Positions 44,544-53,724 of a stretch of 64,000 nt of DNA are shown piece after piece. Position numbers and translations under genes: made by a program. The notes under the pieces were generated by a model. That model was given only the letters and a program-made list of their open reading frames with translations. It ran no database searches and had not been told where the DNA came from. Origin of the DNA: Halomonas elongata (GTDB lineage: Bacteria; Pseudomonadota; Gammaproteobacteria; Pseudomonadales; Halomonadaceae). The number at the start of each line of letters is the position of its first letter. Position 1 is the first letter of the stretch. The stretch is from the NCBI RefSeq assembly GCF_029081005.1, contig NZ_JAJQTQ010000002.1, positions 62,001 through 126,000 of the forward strand, given 5' to 3'.

Positions 44544-45572
44544 ATGAGTTATCTGCCCTCGGAGCATCGCTATGAGCGCATGTCGTATCACCGCTGCGGA
44601 CGCAGTGGCCTGAAGCTGCCGGCCATATCGCTTGGCCTGTGGCAGAATTTCGGCGAGAACGCCAATCCCGACAATGCCCGGGCAATCTGCCGCACCGCCT
44701 TCGATCACGGCATCACCCATTTCGATCTGGCCAACAACTACGGGCCGCCGCCGGGCAGTGCCGAGGAACTGTTCGGCCGCATCCTCAAGCGGGATTTCGC
44801 CGGCTATCGTGATGAGCTGGTGATCTCGACCAAGGCGGGATACCGAATGCACCCCGGGCCCTATGGCGAGTGGGGGAGTCGCAAGTACTTGCTCTCCAGC
44901 CTCGACCGGAGCCTCGAACGGCTGGGCATCGACTGCGTCGACATCTTCTATTCGCACCGTTTCGACCCGGAGACGCCGCTCGAGGAGACCATGATGGCCC
45001 TCGACCAGGCGGTGCGTCAGGGCAAGGCGCTGTATGCGGGCATTTCTTCCTACAACGCCCAACGTACCCGCGAGGCCATCGAGATCCTGGACTCCCTGGG
45101 CACCCCCTGCCTGATCCACCAGCCCAGCTATTCGATGCTCAATCGCTGGGTCGAGGACGACGGTCTGCTGGATACCCTCGATGAACTCGGTACCGGCTCG
45201 ATCGTCTTTTCCCCGCTGGCCCAGGGGCTGCTGACCGACAAGTACCTGGCGGGCGTGCCCGACGACAGCCGAGCCTCGCGGGGCGCGACCCTCAAGGATT
45301 CGCACCTGTCCGAGGAGAACCTGGCGCATGTGCGGGCCCTGAACGAGATCGCCCGGCAACGCGGCCAGAGCCTGGCGCAGATGGCCATTGCCTGGGTGCT
45401 GAGGGGCGGTCGGGTGACCTCGGCATTGATCGGTGCCAGCCGTCCGGAGCAGGTCGTCGACTGCCTGGGGGCCCTGGAGCGGCGGGACTTCACCGACGAG
45501 GAGCTGCGCGAGATCGATCGCCACGCCGTGGAAGGCGGCATCAATCTGTGGGCCGCCTCGGCGGAGCGCTGA
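44544..45572 (+). CDS. yghZ: aldo/keto reductase, YghZ/glyceraldehyde 3-phosphate reductase type
   Basis: 342 residues of the NADPH-dependent aldo/keto reductase superfamily. Catalytic set visible: Asp and Tyr in THFDLANNYGPP, Lys in VISTKAGYR, His in FYSHRFDPE. The N-terminal CGRSGLKLPAISLGLWQNFG and GPYGEWGSRKYLLSSLD place it with YghZ/MgrA, which reduce L-glyceraldehyde 3-phosphate and methylglyoxal. Single gene, GGAG before the ATG, followed by a strong hairpin. Detoxification of reactive aldehydes is the likely role. Confidence 0.92.
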   Translation: MSYLPSEHRYERMSYHRCGRSGLKLPAISLGLWQNFGENANPDNARAICRTAFDHGITHFDLANNYGPPPGSAEELFGRILKRDFAGYRDELVISTKAGYRMHPGPYGEWGSRKYLLSSLDRSLERLGIDCVDIFYSHRFDPETPLEETMMALDQAVRQGKALYAGISSYNAQRTREAIEILDSLGTPCLIHQPSYSMLNRWVEDDGLLDTLDELGTGSIVFSPLAQGLLTDKYLAGVPDDSRASRGATLKDSHLSEENLAHVRALNEIARQRGQSLAQMAIAWVLRGGRVTSALIGASRPEQVVDCLGALERRDFTDEELREIDRHAVEGGINLWAASAER

Positions 45573-45596
45573 TCAAGCGAAAAACGCGGGAGGGAT

Positions 45597-45624
45597 GCCA
45601 TGGCCCGAGCGCGCGGGCCATGGC
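45597..45624. terminator. bidirectional hairpin between the reductase and sstT
   Basis: Perfect 11-bp arms GCCATGGCCCG and complement with a 6-nt loop, between two convergent genes. On the minus side it is followed within 20 nt by CGTTTTTCG. Serves both genes. Confidence 0.75.
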
Positions 45625-45635
45625 AGTGCGTGTGC

Positions 45636-46865
45636 TCAGTCGCCGTCGAGATCGGCGTCCTTGGCGCGGCAGGCCGCCGCGGTGAACAGCACGTCGGTGG
45701 AGGAGTTGAGGGCCGTCTCGGTGGAGTCCTGCACCACGCTGATCACGAAGCCGATCGCTACCACCTGCATGGCCACGTCGGTGGAGATGCCGAACAGGCT
45801 CGCGGCCATGGGAATCAGCAGCAACGAGCCGCCGGCCACCCCGGAGACCCCACAGGCCGCCAGGGCGGAGACGATGCACAGCAGCAGCGCAGTCAAAAAG
45901 TCGACGCCGATGCCCAGGGTATGAGCGGCGGAGAGCGTGATCACCGTGATGGTGATGGCGGCGCCGCACATGTTGATGGTCGCGCCTAGCGGGATCGAGA
46001 TGGAGTAGGTGTCGGCGTGCAGCTTGAGGCGTCGGCATAGCTCCAGATTGATCGGAATGTTGGCCGCCGAACTGCGCGTGAAGAAGGCGGTGATGGCACT
46101 GCCGCGCAGGCAGGCGAAGACCAGCGGGTAGGGATTGCGGCCCGTCTTCCAGAAGACGATCAACGGGTTGGTGACCAGGGCGACGAACAGCATGCAGCCG
46201 ATGATCACCAGCAGCAGATGGGCGTAGTCGAGCAGGGCGCCCATGCCGGCCTCGGCCAGGGTGCCGGCGACCAGCCCGAAGATGCCCAGCGGGGCGAAGC
46301 GAATCACGACCTTGACGATCCGCGACACGGCATCGGAGAGATCGCCCATCAGGGTCCGCGTGGTGTCGCTGGCGTGGCGCAGCATGACGCCAAGGCCGAT
46401 GGCCCAGGCCAGGATGGCGATGAAGTTGGCCTCCATCAGCGCACTGACCGGGTTGGCGACCGCGTTCATCAGCAGGTTCCGGAGAATCTCCACGACGCCC
46501 CCCGGCGGATTGCCGCTGACCTCGGGGGCGTCCAGGGCCAGTGTCGTGGGGAAGGCGAAGCTTGCCACCACGGCGACCAGGGCGGCCACCAGGGTGCCGA
46601 TCAGATAGAGCACCAGCACCGAACGGGTATGGGTCGGCTGGCCTCGCTGGTGGCCGGCGATGGCGGCCGCCACGAGGATGAATACCAGGATCGGGGCGAC
46701 TGCTTTCAGCGCGGAAATGAACAGCTGGCCAAGCAGCGAGACCGACTGGGCCGTTTCCGGTGACAGGGTGGCGAGCAGGATGCCGCAGGCGATGCCGATG
46801 GCGATCTGGGGAATCAGGCCCAGTCGCCGTATGGGACGGCTCAGGGCATTGACGGTTGCGATCAT
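45636..46865 (-). CDS. sstT: serine/threonine:sodium symporter SstT
   Basis: 409 residues of the dicarboxylate/amino acid:cation symporter family. The SstT-like segments [39 protein letters not shown] and [20 protein letters not shown] are all present and match the substrate and sodium sites. About eight membrane helices plus two re-entrant loops expected. The ATG at 46865 was chosen over an upstream ATG in unlikely, Pro-rich code. Imports serine and threonine; a biosynthetic-type threonine deaminase is also in the window. Confidence 0.93.
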   Translation of the reverse strand: MIATVNALSRPIRRLGLIPQIAIGIACGILLATLSPETAQSVSLLGQLFISALKAVAPILVFILVAAAIAGHQRGQPTHTRSVLVLYLIGTLVAALVAVVASFAFPTTLALDAPEVSGNPPGGVVEILRNLLMNAVANPVSALMEANFIAILAWAIGLGVMLRHASDTTRTLMGDLSDAVSRIVKVVIRFAPLGIFGLVAGTLAEAGMGALLDYAHLLLVIIGCMLFVALVTNPLIVFWKTGRNPYPLVFACLRGSAITAFFTRSSAANIPINLELCRRLKLHADTYSISIPLGATINMCGAAITITVITLSAAHTLGIGVDFLTALLLCIVSALAACGVSGVAGGSLLLIPMAASLFGISTDVAMQVVAIGFVISVVQDSTETALNSSTDVLFTAAACRAKDADLDGD

Positions 46866-47147
46866 GAAAGGTCTCTCGGGCGCTTCGGGCTGGATTGAAT
46901 GGGCAGAAACCACGATGGCGGGCTGGCCGGGTCGGCACGGGCGCGACATTGGAGAGGAGACCAGTAACACGTGCCGTGCCGGAGCCGATGATCGGGCTTC
47001 TGCAAAGTGCGCGGGAGTCTAACATTCTCTGCTCTGGCAGGTGGTGCGACTTTCGTTTGTCATGGAGGCAGAAAAAAACGCTGTCTTTGTGTCGTTTGAG
47101 AGACCGTCCGCTAGAGGTGTGCCGGGTGGTGAGAGGATGGGCGGCCA

Positions 47148-48659
47148 TCAGCACTGTTGTGGTCGAGAGTCCCGTAACCACAAGGCCGAGAGCAGGGCTA
47201 GCGTCAGGATGCCGGCGCCGGCGACTATGGCCGAGAGGTTCATGCCGGCGATGAAGGCCTGTCTGGCCTGGATGAGCACCTCTGGCGGTAAACGCGAGGC
47301 AATGGAGGACGCCCCCCAGAGGCCATCTTCCAGCTTGAGAATCAGGTCGGGGGACAGGCCACTCGGGAGATGGGGAATGAGCTGCAGCCGATACACCAGG
47401 GTGGTCAGGCTTCCCAGGATGGCGACCCCAAGGGCGACGCCCAGTTCCTGTACCGTTTCCGACATCGCCGAGGCTGCCCCGGCCATTTCCGCTGGCGCCG
47501 AGCCCACGACCAGGTCCGTGCCGAGTGCGGCGATGGCACCGAGTCCCAGATAGACCAGCGAAAAGCCGGCCACCACCGTCATGACCTCGGTGGGGCCGTC
47601 GACGCTGGCGAGCAGCAGGTAACCCAGGGTGGAAACGGTCAGCGTGCCGGCGACGACCAGGCCGGGAGGGAAGCGGCGCACCAGGAGGGGAGCCGTGATG
47701 GCGGCGACGAACATCGCCAGGGCGGGAGGCGCCATCCACATCCCCGCTGCCAGTGGGGGAAGACCGGCGACCAGCTGCAGGTATTGGGTGACCAGCAGCA
47801 TGATGCCACCGACGCTGATGAGCCCGATGAGCAGGATGCCCAGTGCCGCATTGAAGGCCGGGCTGTGAAACAGGCGCATGTCGAGCAGTGGCGTGGTGAG
47901 CCTGTGCTGGCGACGGACGAAGCGGAAGCCGAACGTCACGCCCGCCAGCAGCGCGACTACCCCACCGAATGTGACGCCCTGGTCGGCCAGGTGCTTGAGG
48001 GCATAGATGGTCGGCAGGATGGCGGCCAGCGACAGGGCGACGCTGCCGAGATCGAACCGGCCACTATGTGGCGCCTTGAACTCCGGGAGGCAGAAGGGAG
48101 CGGCCAGCAGCAGAATGCCGACCACCGGTAGCGCGACCAGGAAGGCGGCTCCCCACCAGAACTGGGCCAGCAGCGCTCCACCCACCAGTGGCCCGGCGAC
48201 CATTCCCGATGAGAAGGCCGTGGCCCAGACACCGATGGCCAGCGCACGCTGCTGGGCATCGACGAACATGTTGGTGATCAGCGCGAGGGTCGAAGGCATC
48301 AGGGTGGCGCCGGCGATGCCCAGCAAGGCACGGGCGGCGATGAGCATGCCCGGGCTGGTAGCGTAGGCGGCGAGCACGGACACGATGCCGAATGCGGTGG
48401 CGCCTATCATCAAAAGCCTGCGTCGACCGATGCGGTCTCCCAGCGTTCCCATGGTGATCAGGAAACCGGCAATGAGGAAACCATAGGCATCCATGATCCA
48501 CAGCGCCTGGGTATTGGTGGGCTGGAGGTCCGCGGCCAGGGCGGGAAGCACCAGATAGAGCAGGGTAACGTCCAGGCCAAGCAGCGCCGTCGGCAGTGCG
48601 AGTACGGCAAGCCCGATCCACTCCTGTAGACGGGCCCTGGGAGATGCGATGGTCTTCAT
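47148..48659 (-). CDS. DHA2-family MFS exporter (SmvA/QacA-like)
   Basis: 503-residue 14-helix drug:proton antiporter. Motifs: LDVTLLYLVLPALAADL in helix 1, TMGTLGDRIGRRRLLMIG (motif A) and the ARALLGIAGATLMPSTLALI stretch. GGAGG precedes the ATG by about 8 nt. SmvA/QacA proteins export quaternary ammonium and other cationic compounds. Divergent from a second DHA2 exporter across a 271-bp gap; no regulator gene adjoins. Confidence 0.92.
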   Translation of the reverse strand: MKTIASPRARLQEWIGLAVLALPTALLGLDVTLLYLVLPALAADLQPTNTQALWIMDAYGFLIAGFLITMGTLGDRIGRRRLLMIGATAFGIVSVLAAYATSPGMLIAARALLGIAGATLMPSTLALITNMFVDAQQRALAIGVWATAFSSGMVAGPLVGGALLAQFWWGAAFLVALPVVGILLLAAPFCLPEFKAPHSGRFDLGSVALSLAAILPTIYALKHLADQGVTFGGVVALLAGVTFGFRFVRRQHRLTTPLLDMRLFHSPAFNAALGILLIGLISVGGIMLLVTQYLQLVAGLPPLAAGMWMAPPALAMFVAAITAPLLVRRFPPGLVVAGTLTVSTLGYLLLASVDGPTEVMTVVAGFSLVYLGLGAIAALGTDLVVGSAPAEMAGAASAMSETVQELGVALGVAILGSLTTLVYRLQLIPHLPSGLSPDLILKLEDGLWGASSIASRLPPEVLIQARQAFIAGMNLSAIVAGAGILTLALLSALWLRDSRPQQC

Positions 48660-48930
48660 CGAATGCCTCCTGCCCGGCGCGGGCCGGACATGTTGAGATG
48701 TTGGCATGCTGGCGCTTTCCCGGCAGGCCCTGGTCGAGGGAAGCCGTCGCCGCAGGACAAGAGTCTCGAGGCATTTTTATAGGGTTACAATTTAAGTGTT
48801 TATGCTGTTACTAAAAGTGATGGCCTGATCGGCGGAAGCACGCTGCGAGAACCAAGGCACGAGGCCGTCATCGGGGGCACAGGACCGGGATCGAACTGGA
48901 TAGACGAGGCCCGGAACGCGAGGAGACACC

Positions 48931-50304
48931 ATGGAGGCAGGCGGCCTGCCCAGCATTTCGATGCGAACCTGGAAGATCGCTGCCGTGACCGGAGCCGGGG
49001 CCTTCATGGCGATGCTCGATACCACGGTGGCCAATCTTGCCATCGCGGCCATCCGACGCGACTTCGCTGTGTCGCTGGCCATGGTGCAGTGGGTGGCGAC
49101 CGGGTATCTGGTCGCTCTGGCGGTCTCGCTACCGGTGGCCGGCTGGCTGGGGAGTCGACATGGTTACGGGCGTCTCTGGGGAGCCGCCATGATCCTGTTC
49201 CTCCTCAGCTCCGTGGGTTGTGCCCTGGCGCCCGATATCTGGAGCCTGATCGGGGCCCGGCTCATGCAAGGGCTGGCGGCCGGTGTGATGGTACCCGCCG
49301 GGCAAGCCGTTGTCGGTTCGGTCGCCAGTGCTCGGCAACTCGGCCGACTGATGGGGACCCTGGGGCTGGTCGTCGCCTTGGGGCCCGCCATTGGCCCTGG
49401 ACTCGGCGGCCTGATGCTCGAAGTGGTCTCGTGGCGCTGGCTGTTCTGGATCAACGTGCCCGTGGGTTTCCTGGCGTTGGTGGCCGCTCGGCACCTGGTG
49501 CCCCGAGGGGATACGACACATGCCCGCCCCCTGGATGGTGCCGGACTGCTGCTGATCGGGGCCGGCCTGCCGACGATGCTTTATGGCGCGGCACGGCTGG
49601 GCACGCAAGGTGCCGGGCTGGTGTCACTCTGCATCGTGTTGCTGGGGGGCGTCATGGTGGCGACTTTCGGCTGGCGCGCCGGATATCTGCGCCATCCTCT
49701 GATCGATGTGCGCCTGCTGCATGCCAGGCGCTTCGCCGCCGCGACGCTGACCACTGGCCTGGCCGGCGCCAACCTGTATGCCGGCCTGTTGGTGCTGCCG
49801 TTGTACCTGCAAGTCGCTGCCGCCCAGGGGGCAGCCGGCACTGGCGTGCAACTCTTGGCGATGGGGCTGGGGAGTGCCCTGATGCTGCCCCTGGCCGGTG
49901 CGCTCACCGATCGCCTTGATGCGCCGCGTGTGGCGATGGGAGGTGCCGCGCTGCTGGCGCTGTCGACCTTGCCGCTGGCGCTGGGGGTGTCGCTCGAGGG
50001 GGGAGGTCTGGCAATGTTACTGGCCGTTCGTGGTGCCGGACTGGCGCTGGCCCAGATGCCCGCGATGACGGCCGCTTACGCCTCGGCAACCCAGGCGCAG
50101 ATGGGGGATGCCACGACGATCGTCAACGTCGTCCAGCGTGTCGGTGGCGCCCTGGGCGCCATTGCCGTCGTGATTATCCTGTCCCGGGGAAGCGGCCGAT
50201 CAGGCGATGATGCCCACGATGTGGCCTTCGCGATGCTCACCTTGCTGGCGGTCGCCACACTCGCCTCGGCGGCACTGATGCGTGATCGCTCACGACGCCA
50301 CTGA
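48931..50304 (+). CDS. DHA2-family MFS exporter (EmrB-like)
   Basis: 457 residues, about 14 hydrophobic segments. Helix 1 carries AFMAMLDTTVANLAIAAIRR, followed by VQWVATGYLVALAVSLPVAG and the MPAGQAVV-like motif C (GPAIGPGLGGLMLE). Resembles EmrB-type multidrug exporters but without an EmrA adaptor next door, so probably a single-component pump. GAGGAGAC lies just before the ATG. Divergent from the SmvA-like gene. Confidence 0.92.
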   Translation: MEAGGLPSISMRTWKIAAVTGAGAFMAMLDTTVANLAIAAIRRDFAVSLAMVQWVATGYLVALAVSLPVAGWLGSRHGYGRLWGAAMILFLLSSVGCALAPDIWSLIGARLMQGLAAGVMVPAGQAVVGSVASARQLGRLMGTLGLVVALGPAIGPGLGGLMLEVVSWRWLFWINVPVGFLALVAARHLVPRGDTTHARPLDGAGLLLIGAGLPTMLYGAARLGTQGAGLVSLCIVLLGGVMVATFGWRAGYLRHPLIDVRLLHARRFAAATLTTGLAGANLYAGLLVLPLYLQVAAAQGAAGTGVQLLAMGLGSALMLPLAGALTDRLDAPRVAMGGAALLALSTLPLALGVSLEGGGLAMLLAVRGAGLALAQMPAMTAAYASATQAQMGDATTIVNVVQRVGGALGAIAVVIILSRGSGRSGDDAHDVAFAMLTLLAVATLASAALMRDRSRRH

Positions 50305-50420
50305 GCATCGGCGGTCGCGGGACATGATGCGACAAGGCACCGCGTCAGATAGCGCCCCTCGCTCTCGCTGGCTGCGCTATCATGTCGCGTCGCTCCAGCC
50401 CGCTTTCATGTGTATCGCCC

Positions 50421-50828
50421 ATGTTGCATCGTTTCCAGCACCATCGCTCCCGTCTGGCTGCGCGTTTCGCGCTGCTGGCGATGCTGTTGCTGGTCACCGG
50501 CCCACTGATCGGGCAGGTGAGTGCGGCCAGCAGTGAGGTTCATGCCGGGCACACCACGGAGACCTCGCCACGCACGGCGATGGCGGCGTCGAGCGAGACC
50601 GGCCATCATGACGCGGAGCCCCACGCGGCGGTGTTCTGCTGGCAGGCTCAATGCGGCTACTGCTCGCTCTTCCAGCAGATGCCCGTGCTCATGGCGATGC
50701 TGCCGCATGTCGTTCCGGTGGCGTCGCATGCCATCATGGCCCCCGTGGTCGCCACGCGCACGGCGCATGGCGGGCCGGCCGTCTTTCCCCAGGCATTGAC
50801 CCGGGCCCCTCCGATCTTTCCTCTCTGA
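50421..50828 (+). CDS. DUF2946-family protein
   Basis: 135 residues: basic start, a membrane/signal segment (ARFALLAMLLLVTGPLIGQV), a His-rich periplasmic stretch and the family-type CWQAQCGYCSLFQQMP, then a second hydrophobic segment (MAMLPHVVPVASHAIMAPVV). DUF2946 genes are typically found beside PepSY or TonB receptor genes for copper or iron. Here it lies 129 bp before a PepSY membrane protein, the usual pairing. Exact role unknown; metal handling is inferred. Confidence 0.8.
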   Translation: MLHRFQHHRSRLAARFALLAMLLLVTGPLIGQVSAASSEVHAGHTTETSPRTAMAASSETGHHDAEPHAAVFCWQAQCGYCSLFQQMPVLMAMLPHVVPVASHAIMAPVVATRTAHGGPAVFPQALTRAPPIFPL

Positions 50829-50957
50829 TCGACCGACACCATACCGCGCGCCGCACCGTCGTCCGATGGTGAGGTGCCCGTGCATCAAGCCTGTCGCGAG
50901 GCGTTATTCGAACATTGCCCCGGCAGGCGACAAGGTTTTCCGTCTTTCGAGGGACCC

Positions 50958-52283
50958 ATGAGTCATAAATCCAACGACGTCTATCGTGCCGTCTGGCGCT
51001 GGCATTTCTATGCGGGCCTTATCGCCATTCCCTTCCTGATAACCCTGGCGGTGACCGGTGCGCTTTACCTGTTCAAGGATGAGATCGACCACTGGCTGCA
51101 TGCCGACCTGATGCGGGTCCAGGCGCAGGAGAGTGTCATGGTTTCGCCGCAGGCGCAGCGAGACGCGGCCCTGGCATCGGTCGAAGGCGAGGCGTTCCGC
51201 TATGTGCCGTCGTCCGGTGCGGAACGGGCCAGCGAGATCGACGTACGCCGCCCGGATGGCGCCAGGGTCGCCGTGTTCGTCGATCCCTACAGCGGTGAGG
51301 TGACAGGCGACATGCCCTATCAGGGCAGCGTGATGTGGACGATTCGCCAACTGCACAGCCTCAATTTCTTCGGCGCCAATGCCAGCATGATCATCGAGAT
51401 CGTCGCCGGCTGGTCGATCCTGCTGGTACTGACCGGCCTTTACCTGTGGTGGCCGAGGGGACGTCGCGGGGGCGTGATGTCGGTGCGTGGACGGCCGCGC
51501 AAGCGAGTGTTCTGGCGCGACCTGCATGCCGTGACCGGGCTCTTCGTCGGTGGCTTCCTCCTGTTTCTGGCCGTCACCGGGATGCCCTGGTCGACGGTGT
51601 GGGGCAGCAAGGTCAACGAGCTGGCCAATGGGCACAACTTCGGCTATCCCGACGGGGTACGCGTCAATGTGCCGATGTCCGAGGAGCGCCTGGCGGAGAA
51701 TACCGAGACCTCATGGTCGCTGGAGCAGGCGCAACTGCCGGCCTCGGCCGATTCTCCGGCACCTTCCATCGGGCTCGACCGGGCCGTGGCCGCCTTCGAC
51801 GCCCTCGGGCTGGCACCGGGATACGCGGTCAGCCTGCCCAGCGGGCCGAATGGCGTCTATACCGGCTCCATCTATCCAGACGACCTGAGCCATCAGCGAG
51901 TCGTGCATCTCGACCAGTACAGCGGCGAGCCGCTGCTGGACATGAGTTATGCCGACTATGGCCCCCTGGGACGAGGTCTCGAATGGGGCGTCAACGTACA
52001 CCTGGGCCAACAGTACGGCCTGGCCAACCAGCTCATCCTGGCCCTGGCCTGCGCCGGCATCGTGCTGCTGTGCGTGTCCTCGGGCGTGATGTGGTGGAAG
52101 CGTCGCCCCACCGGGCGTCTTGGTGTGCCGCCGGAACCCGACGATCCGAAGCGACTGCGCGGCGTGCTGGCGCTGCTCGCCATCGGCGGGGTGATCTTCC
52201 CGCTGGTCGGCGCCTCGATGATCGTCATGGCCGTAGTGGACGGCCTGGTCAGGCAGCGAAAGAGGCAGCGGGTGCCGATTTGA
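50958..52283 (+). CDS. PepSY-associated membrane protein
   Basis: 441 residues with four or five membrane segments. N-terminal YRAVWRWHFYAGLIAIPFLI and ALYLFKDEIDHWLH, then PepSY-like periplasmic parts, IIEIVAGWSILLVLTGLYLWWPR, FWRDLHAVTGLFVGGFLLFL and a late VMWWKRRPTGR. Conserved His residues in the helices fit heme-binding ferric-reductase-like members (FpvG/PiuB type). GAGGGA precedes the ATG. Probably reduces or handles iron or copper together with the DUF2946 protein (inferred). Confidence 0.88.
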   Translation: MSHKSNDVYRAVWRWHFYAGLIAIPFLITLAVTGALYLFKDEIDHWLHADLMRVQAQESVMVSPQAQRDAALASVEGEAFRYVPSSGAERASEIDVRRPDGARVAVFVDPYSGEVTGDMPYQGSVMWTIRQLHSLNFFGANASMIIEIVAGWSILLVLTGLYLWWPRGRRGGVMSVRGRPRKRVFWRDLHAVTGLFVGGFLLFLAVTGMPWSTVWGSKVNELANGHNFGYPDGVRVNVPMSEERLAENTETSWSLEQAQLPASADSPAPSIGLDRAVAAFDALGLAPGYAVSLPSGPNGVYTGSIYPDDLSHQRVVHLDQYSGEPLLDMSYADYGPLGRGLEWGVNVHLGQQYGLANQLILALACAGIVLLCVSSGVMWWKRRPTGRLGVPPEPDDPKRLRGVLALLAIGGVIFPLVGASMIVMAVVDGLVRQRKRQRVPI

Positions 52284-52297
52284 GTCGATTTCGACTC
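52282..52297. promoter_or_regulatory. palindrome upstream of the sigma54 promoter (candidate enhancer site)
   Basis: GAGTCGATTTCGACTC, 7-bp arms around TT, beginning in the stop codon of the PepSY gene and overlapping a second palindrome TTTCGACTCGAAA. About 75-90 bp before the -24 box, the distance normal for bEBP enhancer sites. Confidence 0.6.
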
Positions 52298-52371
52298 GAA
52301 AAGCCGTCAAGAGCGTCATTTCTCTTGGCGGATTTTTTGTAACTTATTGACATTAAAGAACTTTATTTAAG

Positions 52372-52387
52372 TGGCATGGAGTGTGCT
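52372..52387 (+). promoter_or_regulatory. sigma54 (-24/-12) promoter
   Basis: TGGCATGGAGTGTGCT: the GG at 52373-52374 and the GC at 52385-52386 are 10 bp apart, as required, and TGGCAT matches the -24 consensus. It lies 31 bp before the first ATG of a hydrolase-transporter operon that ends in a sigma54 activator gene. Confidence 0.72.
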
Positions 52388-52417
52388 TGATGATCCACCG
52401 GCATACGACCGGAGATC

Positions 52418-53680
52418 ATGATGCAACCAACGACAACCACATCGACACGGATCGATATCAACGCCGAGCGACTCTGGCGCTCGTTGATGGACATGGCGGC
52501 GATTGGCCCCTCGCCGAACGGAGGGAGCCGTCGTCTCGCCCTTACCGAGGAAGACGTGGCCGGGCGACGTCAGTTTCGGCAGTGGGCCGAGGATCTGGAC
52601 TGTCATTGTCGTCTCGATGAAGCGGGCAACCTGTTCGTGCGACGCGAGGGGCAGGACGCGAGTCTTGCGCCGGTCGCCTTCGGCAGCCATCTAGATACTC
52701 AACCCCTGGGCGGTCGTTTCGACGGTGTGCTGGGGGTTCTGGCCGGGCTGGAGGTCCTGCGCAGTCTGCACGAGCACGACATCCAGACGCGACGCCCCCT
52801 GGAGCTGGTGGTCTGGACCAACGAGGAGGGCAGTCGTTTCGCGCCAGCCATGGGCGGAAGCGGCGTCTATGCCGGGCGGCTCGAGTCCTCCGCCTTCTTC
52901 GGAGCGACGGATGCCGATGGCACGAGTCTGGCAGACGCGCTCGAGGAGAGCGGCCAGCGTGGCGACCTGCCACTCGGCACGCCGGCGTTGGATGCCTACT
53001 TCGAACTGCATATCGAGCAGGGTCCCGTGCTCGAACAGAGTGGCGAGTCCCTGGGCGTGGTGACCGGAGTACAGGGCATTCGCTGGTATGACGTGTGCTT
53101 CACGGGGCAGTCGGCCCATGCCGGGCCAACCCCGATGTCCCACCGGCGTGATCCGTTGCTGGCAGCGGCCGATGGTCTCGTGGCGATGCGTGATGACGTC
53201 GAAGCCGATCCATCCGGTAACGCTCGCCTGACGATCGGCGAGCTGAATGTGGTGGAGCCTTCCCGCAACGTGATACCCGGCGAGATCCATCTGGCGGTCG
53301 ACCTGCGCCACGTCGACGACGCCAGGCTCGATGACCTCGAGTCAGCCTTGCACCGACGGCTCGGTGCAGCCGCCGCCAAGGCCGGCGTATCGGTCGACAT
53401 CGAGCGACGCTGGCGGTCCCCGGTGACGCCTTTCGACCCAGACCTGATCGCCTCGCTGGATGCCGCCGCTCGAGAGCGGGGCATGATGGTTCCCCTCATG
53501 ATGAGCGGTGCCGGGCATGATGCCGTAAATGTTTCTCATGTTGCGCCCACGGTCATGCTGTTCATTCCCTGCCGCGACGGCATCAGTCACAACGAGGCCG
53601 AATACGCCGAGCCCGAGCACTGTGCCTTGGGGGCTCAGGTACTTTGCGATGCAATCCTCGATCGGGCGAATCACGGCTGA
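52418..53680 (+). CDS. M20 Zn-dependent hydrolase, N-carbamoyl-amino-acid hydrolase type
   Basis: 420 residues of the hydantoinase/carbamoylase branch of the M20 family. Metal and substrate motifs: FGSHLDTQPLGGRFDGVLG, VVWTNEEGSRFAPAM, AYFELHIEQGPVLE, HAGPTPMSHRRDP and late PCRDGISHNEAEY. Such enzymes cleave N-carbamoyl or related amide bonds (L-carbamoylase, allantoate amidohydrolase, beta-ureidopropionase). First gene after the sigma54 promoter. The next gene is another M20 enzyme, so a two-step breakdown of a modified amino acid is likely (inferred). Confidence 0.9.
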   Translation: MMQPTTTTSTRIDINAERLWRSLMDMAAIGPSPNGGSRRLALTEEDVAGRRQFRQWAEDLDCHCRLDEAGNLFVRREGQDASLAPVAFGSHLDTQPLGGRFDGVLGVLAGLEVLRSLHEHDIQTRRPLELVVWTNEEGSRFAPAMGGSGVYAGRLESSAFFGATDADGTSLADALEESGQRGDLPLGTPALDAYFELHIEQGPVLEQSGESLGVVTGVQGIRWYDVCFTGQSAHAGPTPMSHRRDPLLAAADGLVAMRDDVEADPSGNARLTIGELNVVEPSRNVIPGEIHLAVDLRHVDDARLDDLESALHRRLGAAAAKAGVSVDIERRWRSPVTPFDPDLIASLDAAARERGMMVPLMMSGAGHDAVNVSHVAPTVMLFIPCRDGISHNEAEYAEPEHCALGAQVLCDAILDRANHG

Positions 53681-53724
53681 ATCGAAAGGGAATCACTAGT
53701 GAATCGATAACGACTCGGGAGACG

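Noticed and set aside
45541-47739. 732-codon minus-strand frame over sstT
   Set aside because: Arg/Pro/His-rich shadow frame; the true SstT protein is in another frame with all motifs.
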